A stretch of 64,000 nt of DNA from an uncultured Eubacteriales bacterium (GCA_902776285.1 CACYPK010000007.1:1-64000), one strand, 5' to 3'; numbered from the stretch's first letter, positions 33,191 to 43,151 are shown. Notes: generated by a model from the letters alone, not told the origin. Numbers and translations: made by a program.

Positions 33191-35727
33191 AATTGTCCTC
33201 CTCCATCCTTGATTCTTCGGATCTCTTTTATAACTAATTTGACATCGACAGGCTTCGCGATATGCCCGTTCATTCCCGCTTCCAGACATTCCGTGACATT
33301 TTCGGAGAACGCGTCCGCGGTCATCGCGACGATAGGGATGGAGGATGCCCAAGGATCCTCCAGTTTCCGGATCGCCCTGGTCGCGTCAAGACCGTTCATC
33401 TCCGGCATCTGTATATCCATGAAGATCAGTTCATAGCTGCCCTTCGCGGCCTCACGCATCATGTCCACACAGATCCGCCCGTTTTCCGCGCGTTCGGTGG
33501 TGATCCCATACATGGCCAGTATGGCGGATATGATCTCCCAGTTGATGTCATTATCTTCGGCTATCAGGATGTGCAGCCCGTGCAGGTCGGAATAGTCATC
33601 CTCAGGTTCAACGGAGCTTGACTCTTTCCCGATAAGGTCGTTGATCTTGTCGTAGAGCGTTGAGCGGAAGAGCGGTTTGCTGACAAAGGCGTTCGCTCCC
33701 GCCGCTTTTGCTTTATCCTCAATATCCGACCAGTCATACGCGGAAATCAGTAAGATCGGGATATCTGCGTCTATCTCCGCGCGGATGCGTTTGATCGTCT
33801 CAAGACCGTCTATTTCCGGCATCTTCCAGTCAGTAATGATGGCATCATAGTCCCGCCCGGAGAGATGTCTGTGCTCGATCATGCCGAGGGCTTCCAATCC
33901 GTTCTGCGCCTGCTCCGCTGACGCGCCGAGGGACTCAAGAATGTCAACAGTTGTCTGAAGCATGGTCTCGTCGTCATCAACGATCAGGACCTCTATGGAG
34001 TCAAGCTGCATGTCTTCACGCTGCCTGTCAGCCACAGGGATGTCCAGCACGACAGTGAAGGTCGTCCCCTTGCCCTGTTCGCTCTGACATTCGATCGTTC
34101 CGTCAAGAAGCTCGACCATCTGCTTTGTGATTGCCAGGCCAAGGCCGGTTCCCTGAATGCTGTTGACACGGCTGTCTGTCTGACGCGAGAAAGGCTGATA
34201 CATGTTTGCCATGAATTCCGGACTCATACCGATACCCGTATCTGATACGACATAGGTCAGCTTGATGCAGCCCGGCTTTTCGCTCTTTTCCTGACGCATA
34301 TCTACGCTGACGCGCCCGCCGGGTTCCGTGTATTTAATGGCGTTGGAGAGGATATTGATATAGATCTGATTCAGACGCAGCTGGTCTGTATACAGATACT
34401 CTTTTTCCATCTGGTTGATGTGGAAGCTGAATTCAATATTCTTTTCCTTGATCATCGGCTGTGAAACAGTGACAAGGTTCTCGACAGTTTCCACAATGGA
34501 GAACGTCAGAGGGCTCAGTTTCAGTTTTCCGCTTTCCACCTTCGATATATCCAGAATGTCGTTGATCAGTGTCAGCAGATGATTGCTGGCAAGACTGATC
34601 TTGCGAAGACTTTCCCTTGTCGATTCAACATCCCCCAGATTCTTGTCGGCTATCGTCGTAAGTCCTATGATGGCGTTCATCGGAGTACGGATGTCGTGGG
34701 ACATGGTAGAGAGAAAGTCGGTCTTTGCCTTGTTCGCGGATTCAGCTTCTCTGGCTGTGGCCTGAAGACGCTTGTTCAGGTAAAGCATATAGAACAGGTC
34801 ACAGATGAACATCATCAGTAATCCGGCAGAAATAACTCCGACCAGCAGCCAGTTTTCGGTATCTATATTGAGATCCTTCGTCGGCACGAGGCCAAGCAGC
34901 GTCCAGCCGGAAGCCGCCGATACAGGAGTAAAAGCAAGTATGCACTCCTGTTTGTGCGAGTTGATCATCGGAACAGAACCCGTCGACGAAGTGATCCTGT
35001 CAAACAGTTCGCCCGACGATCCAGGATCCGTTGAATTGTAAGATTTGTAGAACTCAAAGAAGCTGGCGTTCTTAAAGCTGTCTCCCTTAAGGATGTAATC
35101 GCCGTTGGCATCGATCAGGGACAGCTCCGCGTTCACCAGTTCTGTCTGCGGAAAGACCCATTTCTGTTCAAGCACCGAGACAGGAATGACACGCAGCAGG
35201 ACAGCGTCCCTTGGTGTTCCGTTTTCCCGATCATACAGCTTAATGGCATTGCAGAAAGCCAGTGACTGCTCGCCGTTCATCGGGTTGGTGTAAGCGCGGG
35301 TTATGTTGACAGATTCACCGACCTCATCGATCCAGCCTGTATTTTCCAAAAGCCCGATCCGTTGATATGAAACAGCGTAGTCATCGTCCGTGCCCTGTTT
35401 CGGTCGCGAAGAGAGCCCCGTAAGTGTATCGAGGGAAATCAGATGCGCCGAAGTGCTCCCAAGCACATGCGAGGAGCGGATATATTCGGCCGCTTCTTCC
35501 ATTGACATTTTCTCGTTGCTGATATAGCGAGCCCATACATCGCATATCCTCTGCTCGCTTTCCAGGTAATTCTCCGTCACCTGCTCCATGGTGACCGTTG
35601 AGTCTTCAAAATGCTCTATCTGTCTCCGGTATGAAGCGGCGCTTTCGGATCTGGAGTAGAGCACAACAAAGACCAGTATGGCAGCCATGATGACCACATT
35701 GACGATAAGAATAAAAGTCTTCTTCAT
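33187..35727 (-). CDS. Hybrid sensor histidine kinase with two receiver domains
   Basis: 846 aa from the ATG at 35727 (GGAG 9 nt upstream). Membrane helix at about 5-25, a large outer Cache-like sensor (about 30-285), a second helix at about 293-315, then the kinase with H344 in SHDIRTPMNAIIGL and ATPase motifs NAIKYTEPGG and GTGLGLAITKQM. Two receivers follow, with Asp in IITDWKMPEIDG (about 600-710) and in LIFMDIQMPEMNG (about 730-840). No DNA-binding output domain is present. The 4-nt overlap with the binding-protein gene suggests that protein feeds signal to the sensor domain. Confidence 0.93.
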   Translation of the reverse strand: MKKTFILIVNVVIMAAILVFVVLYSRSESAASYRRQIEHFEDSTVTMEQVTENYLESEQRICDVWARYISNEKMSMEEAAEYIRSSHVLGSTSAHLISLDTLTGLSSRPKQGTDDDYAVSYQRIGLLENTGWIDEVGESVNITRAYTNPMNGEQSLAFCNAIKLYDRENGTPRDAVLLRVIPVSVLEQKWVFPQTELVNAELSLIDANGDYILKGDSFKNASFFEFYKSYNSTDPGSSGELFDRITSSTGSVPMINSHKQECILAFTPVSAASGWTLLGLVPTKDLNIDTENWLLVGVISAGLLMMFICDLFYMLYLNKRLQATAREAESANKAKTDFLSTMSHDIRTPMNAIIGLTTIADKNLGDVESTRESLRKISLASNHLLTLINDILDISKVESGKLKLSPLTFSIVETVENLVTVSQPMIKEKNIEFSFHINQMEKEYLYTDQLRLNQIYINILSNAIKYTEPGGRVSVDMRQEKSEKPGCIKLTYVVSDTGIGMSPEFMANMYQPFSRQTDSRVNSIQGTGLGLAITKQMVELLDGTIECQSEQGKGTTFTVVLDIPVADRQREDMQLDSIEVLIVDDDETMLQTTVDILESLGASAEQAQNGLEALGMIEHRHLSGRDYDAIITDWKMPEIDGLETIKRIRAEIDADIPILLISAYDWSDIEDKAKAAGANAFVSKPLFRSTLYDKINDLIGKESSSVEPEDDYSDLHGLHILIAEDNDINWEIISAILAMYGITTERAENGRICVDMMREAAKGSYELIFMDIQMPEMNGLDATRAIRKLEDPWASSIPIVAMTADAFSENVTECLEAGMNGHIAKPVDVKLVIKEIRRIKDGGGQL

Positions 35728-35945
35728 GCTCTGGTCTCCACAAGTCGCGATTGCCGGTCGTCCGATTGTCCCGGACGACAAAATTATACATATATATTAT
35801 ATACCAAGATGATGTAAAAATGATGACAGTCCCCGAAAAATGCCATTCGGAATAGTATCCGGAGCCAACGGCACAACGCGTTTTGATTCCGCCCTGCCTC
35901 TTTGTTACAATAATTAATGAACAAACAAAGGCGGTGATGCGCAAA

Positions 35946-36815
35946 ATGAACACACAGAAAATCAGGATCTTACTGGCTGCCATAGACAAAGGCAGTCTCA
36001 CCAAGGCGGGTCAGGCTCTCGGTTACACACAGTCATACCTTACACAGATAATGAAAGCTTTTGAGGACGAGGTCGGTTTCCCTCTTCTCGTCAAGACCAA
36101 CCGCGGTGTTGAACCAACACAGGAGGCCAGAACTCTTCTGCCGGCAATGAGAAGGCTGATCGAAGGAGAGGAGATGTTCGAGCAGGAAGTAGCGGAACTC
36201 CAGGGACTGCGCAAAGGCACCATTAGAATAGGGACGTACGTCAGCACTTCAGTTTACTGGGTACCGCAGATCATAGAATACTTCCGGAATAATTATCCGC
36301 AGGTCATGTTTCAGATCGAAGAGCTTGGTCATGATGAAATGATAGACCTCCTTGTCGATGGTTCTCTTGACATTGCTCTTATGAGTTATCCGGGGGACAA
36401 GGTCAACATAGATTTCATACCGGTCCTTGAGGATCCGATGCTTGTTGTCTTCCCTCCCGGTCATGAACTGAGTAAGTATGATTTTGTGCCTGTCAATAAG
36501 CTGAAGGACCATCCGTTCATCATGACCTATAAGAGTTATGACCAGGATCCGCACCGGGTTTTTGAAGACGCGGGCTTCTTTCCTGAGGTAAGGTATTATT
36601 CAAGAGATGATTTCGCTGTTTTGTCCATGGTACAGCGCGGGCTGGGACTTGCCATACTTCCGGAGCTTACAATCAATGAATTCCCGGGGAATTATGACAC
36701 CCGAATGCTCGATCCCGAAGCTTATCGCACGCTTGGGATAGGTATCCGATCATATGATTACGCGGGGCCTCTTGCAAAATTCGTCATCAAATACATCATG
36801 AACAACATACGCTAA
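35946..36815 (+). CDS. LysR-family transcriptional regulator
   Basis: 289 aa from the ATG at 35946; an in-frame ATG at 35937 is possible but sits too close to the AAGGCGG site. N-terminal helix-turn-helix (about 5-60, KGSLTKAGQALGYTQSYLTQ) and a periplasmic-binding-like effector domain. Divergent from the hybrid kinase gene, which it may regulate. No metabolic gene lies next to it. A strong terminator follows. Confidence 0.93.
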   Translation: MNTQKIRILLAAIDKGSLTKAGQALGYTQSYLTQIMKAFEDEVGFPLLVKTNRGVEPTQEARTLLPAMRRLIEGEEMFEQEVAELQGLRKGTIRIGTYVSTSVYWVPQIIEYFRNNYPQVMFQIEELGHDEMIDLLVDGSLDIALMSYPGDKVNIDFIPVLEDPMLVVFPPGHELSKYDFVPVNKLKDHPFIMTYKSYDQDPHRVFEDAGFFPEVRYYSRDDFAVLSMVQRGLGLAILPELTINEFPGNYDTRMLDPEAYRTLGIGIRSYDYAGPLAKFVIKYIMNNIR

Positions 36816-36824
36816 AAAAAGAAC

Positions 36825-36852
36825 GATCCGGCTTGTGCCGGATCATTTTCTT
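36825..36852. terminator. Bidirectional terminator
   Basis: GATCCGGC / GCCGGATC with loop TTGT, an A-run on the left and ATTTTC on the right. It ends the lysR gene and the minus-strand small ORF. Confidence 0.85.
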
Positions 36853-36892
36853 TCTTGGTTAATATGGAATTTATACCAGTTCTTTGTTTTGA

Positions 36893-36985
36893 TTAGTTGT
36901 TCTTTGGAGCGATCTTCTCTTCAAATTCGTAAGTGATGACTCCGGATACTGCAAAGATTCCTACTGCTGCGATGATTCCTACCAT
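36893..36985 (-). CDS. Small membrane peptide, 30 aa
   Basis: An ATG preceded by AGGAGG opens a 30-codon frame that starts MVGIIAAVGIFAVSGVITYE and ends in a charged tail EFEEKIAPKNN. One hydrophobic helix of about 18 residues. The terminator lies about 40 nt downstream. No family recognised. The intact ribosome site, a single helix and a matching terminator argue that it is translated. Confidence 0.6.
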   Translation of the reverse strand: MVGIIAAVGIFAVSGVITYEFEEKIAPKNN

Positions 36986-37153
36986 TTTTATTTCCTCCTA
37001 TTATACTGTTTCTTTTATCTTCCATACCGCCTGCATCATTGTACTGATGTGCGGCTGTTTCTTTCTGATAAAAAAATAACATTCTGATAGCTAATAGTAA
37101 AATGGTTCTTTTGCATATCCGATATTACAAAAACTAATGGCCGCGACACAGTT

Positions 37154-39718
37154 TCACACCGCCGGACCGTTTTTCGGATTGGGATCATTATCCGGAGCGA
37201 TCCGCGGAATTATAAATCCGCTTCCCGTACCGGCCAGTGTGCAGACAGCAATATAATACAGGGCCGCGGAAGCAACGCCTACCCATATATTGATGAACGG
37301 CTCCGTGTTCAGAATCCTCAGTATCCCTGATATAAGCAGCAGTACCGAACCGGAAGAAGCCCGGGTGGAATATGTAAAGGCGGACACCACGAGCGCCGCT
37401 CCCGTAACGACATAAGCTATGTCAAGATACCGATAATATCCGGAATGGAACGTCATAATTTTCATGAGAAAGATCAGCCCCGCTGACAAAATCACCCATA
37501 CGATGATCCGGAATACCCCCGGCTTGTCCACCCTGATGAAGTTAACACAGAGCAGGATAAACGCGGCGATCTGCAGCTCGGTCCCCACGGTAACGTTCGT
37601 TGTCATCATAATATCCGCGCCGGCCAGCAGAAGCACGGCGAAGATGATGATCATATAGAATGGGTTTTTTACTCTCCGGTATCCGTAAAACGCGATGACC
37701 AGAGTCAGAAGCCCGATAACACCCTTGAAAATGTTGATGACTCCCGGATGAGAGTGATATAGAGCAGTATAAAACTCCTTTGCGAGGAAGATCTGCATGA
37801 TCAGAAAGACACAGATGATCGGAAGAGGCCGGAATTTGGTATCTTTCGGGATATACCCGCGGTCACGCTTATAGCGATGCCGGATCCATATCGACAACAG
37901 GGATACGGCAAACAAAACGGTTGTGATCAGCAGGACTCCCGCCATAAGGATAAGGATGATCACATCTCTCCAGCTTAAGGCATCCGGATAACTGTAAACA
38001 TCGCGCAGCAGATCGACATCTGTAAGGGTCTTTTCCGTTTGAAACTGCGCGAACTCTTTGAGAGAACCTCCGGGAGCCGCGGTACCTCCTGATCCCTCGT
38101 ACACGATATTCATCACATCACCGGTTTTCATATCACTGGAATACTTGACCGTTTCTTCCGGCGCTTGTCTTCCGGTCCGGCATCCTGCCTCATAAACATC
38201 CACGGTCTGATCTCTGTTGGAGAGTATGGATACGCTGTAATCGCGATCACGCGGGATCAGTACTGAGATCTTGTCATCGCGTACGCTGAAATAATGATAG
38301 GAGCTGACATCTCTGTCTCCGCTCTCCAGCCATTCCACTTTCTCCTTATCCCTGTAAAGCGTGACAGTCGTATCACCGCCGACATAAAGCAGGGTATACG
38401 CGTCATAATCACTGTACAGATCCGCGGCATCATCCACAGAGAATATCCAGGATACATATATCTCAGGAGTGTGTGTCTGCACGAAATTCGATCCGACAGA
38501 CGCGTTGCGGTTAAACCGCCTGAATGAATTCCCCGCGGTAGCATAGTCCAGCAGCATATACGTGATCTGATTCATCATAACATTCGCTTCCAACCGGTTC
38601 TCATCGTTGATGAGGATCGGATCATCTGCCATGTCCAGAAGACGTGACATAATGCTTATGACATCATGCTTTTCCCAAAGGGCGATAAGATTATTCTGCA
38701 GACTGCCGGAATAGGTTTCCACATCAGGGCAGATAGTCAGCAGGCAGTCCATAAGGATCCTCAGCTGGTTGTTCATGTCGGCATTTGCCCAATAGGGAAT
38801 GCCGGTGATGTCCTCGTAGATCTTGTCTGCTTCCTTCCGTTTTTCCCAGAAATCAGAATCTGTTTCCATCGTAGGGGTATAATAAGTGATCCCATACCGG
38901 GAATACCCCCAATCCTTGAAAGGAACATTCGGTACCGGATCCATCTTTCCGCAGATATTGAAGATGTTCCTGTATGGTTTCGGTTCCGTGTCGCGTACGG
39001 TCATCGGTGTCGCGAATGTGTAGGCAAATACGTTTTCCTGTGAGAAAGTATCCGAGTCTGATAAAAGCGACGCGCTGATATTTGAAACAGCCGCGGCTCT
39101 CGAGAAGCCGGAGATCCATATCTTTATATTTCCCTTCAGATGATTCTCGGAAATATAGCCGAACACGCGGTCATACACAAGATGCGCGGCGCCATAGAAT
39201 CCTTCAGGGTTCTCTCCGGTCCCGACAGAAAGATTGGACTCCCATTCATCCATGTATCCCTGGCCGCAAACACCGACAGCGATCAGCTCAAATGATCCAT
39301 CCCCGTCGCTGACCGTCTGATGTCCCATGACCGTAGAAATGGTATACATGCTCGGATTTTTATCATAATCATCACTGCGAAGATCGGTAAATCCTGCCTG
39401 TTCCATAAAAGAGCGGGCATTATAGTCTGTCCCTTTTTTTGCTTCATCATCCTGTTCGTTGGCGCGGAATGCTGAAGTCGCGAGTCCAAGAGACAACTTC
39501 GCCAGATCATGATTATAATCACGCGCGTCATTCCTGAACCATGAAAGGCTGAAAGGGACCTTAAGCGAATACTCCACCCCGGTAGTCGGCACATAGAAAG
39601 TATCGGTCAGGTCCGTTGTTTCCGCGGATCCCGCTTTTGCGCATACCGGAGCAGCCTGACTCAGCAGTAAGGCTAAAGCAAGACAACATATCAAGCCCTT
39701 TTTCATTATCTTTGACAT
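37154..39718 (-). CDS. Secreted lipase-like domain fused to polytopic membrane domain
   Basis: 854 aa. A signal peptide (about 5-28) leads to an outer alpha/beta-hydrolase region. It has S206 in SGFSRAAAVS and D260 in GKMDPVPNVP, the latter like class 3 lipases (DPVPRLP). The C-terminus (about 595-840) has eight or nine membrane helices. Phrases such as LLAGADIMM and LLLISGILRIL recall the lysoplasmalogenase family YhhN/TMEM86, but this is a weak match by eye. If right, the protein would deacylate lipid outside and split vinyl-ether or lysolipid in the membrane. The catalytic His is not located. Confidence 0.6.
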   Translation of the reverse strand: MSKIMKKGLICCLALALLLSQAAPVCAKAGSAETTDLTDTFYVPTTGVEYSLKVPFSLSWFRNDARDYNHDLAKLSLGLATSAFRANEQDDEAKKGTDYNARSFMEQAGFTDLRSDDYDKNPSMYTISTVMGHQTVSDGDGSFELIAVGVCGQGYMDEWESNLSVGTGENPEGFYGAAHLVYDRVFGYISENHLKGNIKIWISGFSRAAAVSNISASLLSDSDTFSQENVFAYTFATPMTVRDTEPKPYRNIFNICGKMDPVPNVPFKDWGYSRYGITYYTPTMETDSDFWEKRKEADKIYEDITGIPYWANADMNNQLRILMDCLLTICPDVETYSGSLQNNLIALWEKHDVISIMSRLLDMADDPILINDENRLEANVMMNQITYMLLDYATAGNSFRRFNRNASVGSNFVQTHTPEIYVSWIFSVDDAADLYSDYDAYTLLYVGGDTTVTLYRDKEKVEWLESGDRDVSSYHYFSVRDDKISVLIPRDRDYSVSILSNRDQTVDVYEAGCRTGRQAPEETVKYSSDMKTGDVMNIVYEGSGGTAAPGGSLKEFAQFQTEKTLTDVDLLRDVYSYPDALSWRDVIILILMAGVLLITTVLFAVSLLSIWIRHRYKRDRGYIPKDTKFRPLPIICVFLIMQIFLAKEFYTALYHSHPGVINIFKGVIGLLTLVIAFYGYRRVKNPFYMIIIFAVLLLAGADIMMTTNVTVGTELQIAAFILLCVNFIRVDKPGVFRIIVWVILSAGLIFLMKIMTFHSGYYRYLDIAYVVTGAALVVSAFTYSTRASSGSVLLLISGILRILNTEPFINIWVGVASAALYYIAVCTLAGTGSGFIIPRIAPDNDPNPKNGPAV

Positions 39719-39883
39719 AATTAAAAGCCTTTCCCCTCAGTTGACCGGCTGCGCCCGGGAAATAAGTGTTATGGATATTGTACCATATCACAGCAATAGA
39801 AAACTCCGGAACAAGCCCGGAGTCCCCGGAGCTGAATCCCCCGGTGTCTGTTATAATGTTGTCCGCCAAAAGCCCGGATGTTC

Positions 39884-40414
39884 TTAAAAATCGGAGTCCG
39901 GCCGGCCCATGTTTTTCCAGCCGAAGCGTATCACTGAAATGATTATCGATAAAAGCGTGATCGTCTCGTTCAGCACTCCGCCCCAGGATCTTATGAGCAC
40001 GTCATACAGGAGTACACAAGGAGAACCTATGAACTGTGACAGCCTTATCTTCTGCGCGTTGTTGCTCCAGTATCCTATCGTAGTCACCGCTACCATGATG
40101 AACGGAAGCAGGCTTATGATGCCATCCCAGGTGTATACAGTCATCGCAGTCAGAAGCGCCAGGATAACCAGCATCGTTGATCTTCGGTCTACCCACTTCC
40201 AGTCGGCCCTCTTAACAAGAAGCAGATTCCTTATTATATTGATGATAAGGCTGACCGCTCCGGTATACGCGCCCATAATAAAAAACTGCACACAGAAAAT
40301 GATGCAGCCGATCATCTGGCACAGGAACAGCGCCTTATTCGATTTTATCTGATATGAGGCGATGAAGAACGCGACTCCAACGAAGCCTATCGCCTGAACA
40401 GCCAGCTCGCTCAT
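39884..40414 (-). CDS. YgjV-family inner membrane protein
   Basis: 176 aa with about six membrane helices. The N-terminal FVGVAFFIASYQIKSNKALF and the RNLLLVKRADWKW segment fit the YgjV family. Function unknown. The ATG lacks a clear ribosome site. It follows the fusion gene by about 20 nt on the same strand and is probably co-transcribed with it. Confidence 0.8.
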   Translation of the reverse strand: MSELAVQAIGFVGVAFFIASYQIKSNKALFLCQMIGCIIFCVQFFIMGAYTGAVSLIINIIRNLLLVKRADWKWVDRRSTMLVILALLTAMTVYTWDGIISLLPFIMVAVTTIGYWSNNAQKIRLSQFIGSPCVLLYDVLIRSWGGVLNETITLLSIIISVIRFGWKNMGRPDSDF

Positions 40415-40433
40415 AGTTATATAATACCCGTAA

Positions 40434-42314
40434 TCAAGAATCCTCTGTCCTCTGTTTTAAATTTTGATCCTCTTCTTCGTCGTATCTGTCTGCCAGCAGC
40501 TTGATCACCACCATCGACGCGATGGACAGTCCTACGTAAGCAATTGCCGCCGCGGCAGTCCTGCTTATATCGAGGTCTCCAAGGCCGCGTCCTATCATCG
40601 CGTAGAGAATGATGTCCGGCAGTATCCCCAGAAGACTGCCTGCTGTGTACTGCAGCAGTTTAACTCTCGCGGCGCCCATATACATGCTCCCTATGTCGTA
40701 GTTCATCATCTTCAGGAGCCTGAGCAGCAGCACAAAGATGAACGGTTTCTCGTTCTTCAGCCTGACAAGTCCGCGCAGATTCGAATACTTCTCTTCGATG
40801 TCCTGCAGCTGCTCGCCGGCAAGCCTGTTGCCGATAAAATATCCTTCGAACATCATGACAAGGGCGCCCGCGATGTTCATCGCGATGGCTGCAGGGAGGC
40901 TGAACAGTGTTCCGTTTGCCAGGAAGAGAACCCCCGAGTAAAAGAACACCGAAAGCGTCTTCAGCGCAAACATCATCAGCATCACTATAGCCGCCAGATA
41001 CGGTTCTGAAGGTGTATATGACAATATGGCGCTGAGAGATATCCTGTCGTGCAGGCAAAGCGCGACTATCATGACCATGACCCACAGCGAAATGACGAGC
41101 GTCCTTGATACAGCGGAAACATTTGCCGAATAATCATCACCCCAAACGACCTGCAGGTACATGCGCGTGTACATCAGCAGCGTAAAAAGCACAATTACAG
41201 AGCATGTGATGATCATCAGATTGGCCGCCGGCCTTGGGATGCTCTGCCACAGGATCAGCACCGCAGTGACAGCGGTCATGGAAGCCTTGCAGATCTTTCC
41301 ATACCACTTCGAACTATACGCCCTGTCATATCTTGAGAACAGAATATAACTGTATATAATCTGGCTCAGCTCCCTGAACATCATTACCATCAGAAGGAGC
41401 CACATCCATCTGTACTCAGGCACCAGACATATTATGAGCACGGCAATCAGCACCTTGCTTACCGCCGAGTCGAAGAACTTTCCGAAATCCGTAACGCAGC
41501 CTGTCCGCCTCGCGACCGCTCCGTCGATCAGGTCGGTAATTACCGCAACTACGATCACGCCGAAGCTGCCCGCATACATCTTTCCGAGATACAGGCGTAC
41601 GATAACCGGGATCAGAAGCAGTCTGAACAGTGTTATGGCATTAGGAAGATTTACTATATTCTTTCTGCTCATCACCTCCCGCAGCTTTTCACCGACCTCC
41701 GGGCTTGCGTCATTGAATGACAGGCCCCATGCGGCGAAGCTGACAGGAAGCGCAACCACAGCGTCGACTATTGAATGCTGTTTAACAAAGAGTGTGGATA
41801 CACATATGAAGAATACGGTCACAGCCATAGCGGTCTTGGCCCGGATCGACAATTTCTCATTCGCGTACATCGCGGCGAACATAATGCCCATCGAGCCGAT
41901 AACGTGCATGGACGGGCAAACGTTGGTGGGTGTGTCGACAAGGTATATCATCGATACTATCCATGTGAGCATGTTATCTCGCTCAAAGCTGTCCGGCCTC
42001 AGCGAGTGGCAGCTCGGATATATAAGAAACATCGCAAAAGACATGATCGCTCCGACGATGAAGAACTGCATCATCTTCCTGAATACTTCCCTGTCATTTC
42101 TGTATAGGTAAATGATCATTGCCACCGTGACAACGTGCCATGAAAGATATGGGATCACAAAAATTTCGCTGAAAGGTATCAGGTCGTCCATGAACATATG
42201 GATGGTGTGATACTCAGCGCCTATATTGACCCTTTCAACGATCAAGAAAGCGAGAAGATACAGTGGCAGAAACCACAGATATTGATGATCATTATCTCTT
42301 TTTCCGCTGTTCAT
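40434..42314 (-). CDS. PAP2 / CDP-alcohol phosphatidyltransferase / VTT triple-domain membrane protein
   Basis: 626 aa from the ATG at 42314; the frame is open 40 codons further but that stretch looks non-coding. Domain 1 (about 40-200) is PAP2-like, with CPSMH at 133-137 and KQHSIVD at 178-184. Domain 2 (about 220-400) is a CDP-alcohol phosphatidyltransferase with D261, D264, G265, A268, R269, G278 and D282; the eighth position, normally the catalytic Asp, is S286. Domain 3 (about 440-610) resembles VTT/DedA proteins. All three families work on phospholipids or their transbilayer movement. The substituted Asp suggests altered or lost transferase chemistry. Confidence 0.8.
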   Translation of the reverse strand: MNSGKRDNDHQYLWFLPLYLLAFLIVERVNIGAEYHTIHMFMDDLIPFSEIFVIPYLSWHVVTVAMIIYLYRNDREVFRKMMQFFIVGAIMSFAMFLIYPSCHSLRPDSFERDNMLTWIVSMIYLVDTPTNVCPSMHVIGSMGIMFAAMYANEKLSIRAKTAMAVTVFFICVSTLFVKQHSIVDAVVALPVSFAAWGLSFNDASPEVGEKLREVMSRKNIVNLPNAITLFRLLLIPVIVRLYLGKMYAGSFGVIVVAVITDLIDGAVARRTGCVTDFGKFFDSAVSKVLIAVLIICLVPEYRWMWLLLMVMMFRELSQIIYSYILFSRYDRAYSSKWYGKICKASMTAVTAVLILWQSIPRPAANLMIITCSVIVLFTLLMYTRMYLQVVWGDDYSANVSAVSRTLVISLWVMVMIVALCLHDRISLSAILSYTPSEPYLAAIVMLMMFALKTLSVFFYSGVLFLANGTLFSLPAAIAMNIAGALVMMFEGYFIGNRLAGEQLQDIEEKYSNLRGLVRLKNEKPFIFVLLLRLLKMMNYDIGSMYMGAARVKLLQYTAGSLLGILPDIILYAMIGRGLGDLDISRTAAAAIAYVGLSIASMVVIKLLADRYDEEEDQNLKQRTEDS

Positions 42315-42382
42315 AACGCATAGTATACCACAAACGGCACTCCTGTTTGCCCCCTCCGTTTTTACCGCAATCACTGCAAAAT

Positions 42383-42409
42383 AAAAAACTCCGGAGTTAT
42401 CCGGAGTTC
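42383..42409 (-). terminator. Terminator after the small lipoprotein gene
   Basis: On the minus strand AACTCCGGA / TCCGGAGTT followed by TTTTATTTT. Confidence 0.75.
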
Positions 42410-42484
42410 TGTAGATGTGCTTTGCCCTATTCATGTTTTCATGGACCGGAACACCGAAAGAAGCGTTTATCTCCGTATAAATAA

Positions 42485-42856
42485 TTACTGTTTCACAAAG
42501 ACCAGATCAACGATGAAAATCCTTGCTTTGATATTGTCGCCATCATCCTTGAATGTCACCTTCATATCGCCCTTGGTCTTGAATCCTCCGTCAATAGGTG
42601 TCCAGGTGAATTCGTTGAGGCCGTCGTCGCCTGTCATTGTCCCCGTTCCGTCTGCGTTAATGATCAGAAGATATTTATCTTCGAGCTCTTCGGAATCATC
42701 ACCTACATTCACGCTTTGAGCTTTCCACGTGCCTACATATTTGCTGTCAGAAAGATCCGCATCGCTACTGCCGCTGCCGCCGCCTCCGCATGCCGTAAAT
42801 GCAAGTGCTGACAGGATCATTATCGATATCAAGGCTATTGAGATAAATCTTTTCAT
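42485..42856 (-). CDS. Small lipoprotein
   Basis: 123 aa from the ATG at 42856 (GGAGGG about 10 nt upstream). Signal peptide MKRFISIALISIMILSAL with lipobox LAFTAC and a Gly/Ser linker. The mature part looks like a small beta domain (YVGTWKAQSVNVGD... TGDDGLNEFTW), similar in style to lipocalin-like DUF5640-type proteins. No certain family. Followed by its own terminator. Confidence 0.75.
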   Translation of the reverse strand: MKRFISIALISIMILSALAFTACGGGGSGSSDADLSDSKYVGTWKAQSVNVGDDSEELEDKYLLIINADGTGTMTGDDGLNEFTWTPIDGGFKTKGDMKVTFKDDGDNIKARIFIVDLVFVKQ

Positions 42857-43151
42857 TGTGCGATACCCTCCTATCTTAACGACCAATAGTCCCATTGCAG
42901 AATTGTAATATGTATTATAATAACATTTTTTGTGCAAATTGCACTCTGCATAATAACTCAACGATTTCAGCAATTCCACCCAATATGGTGGATAGTCATC
43001 GCTCCCATAGATATCAGTTTTTTATTGTTTTCTGCAGTAATACTTACACCTGTATACTGAGCCCCTTTGATTGTATGCGAGAAGGTTGGGGGTTCCCCCA
43101 GCGTTATCTAGGGCTATGTATCTCTGAGTATAGTCTGAACAGATCTTTCTG

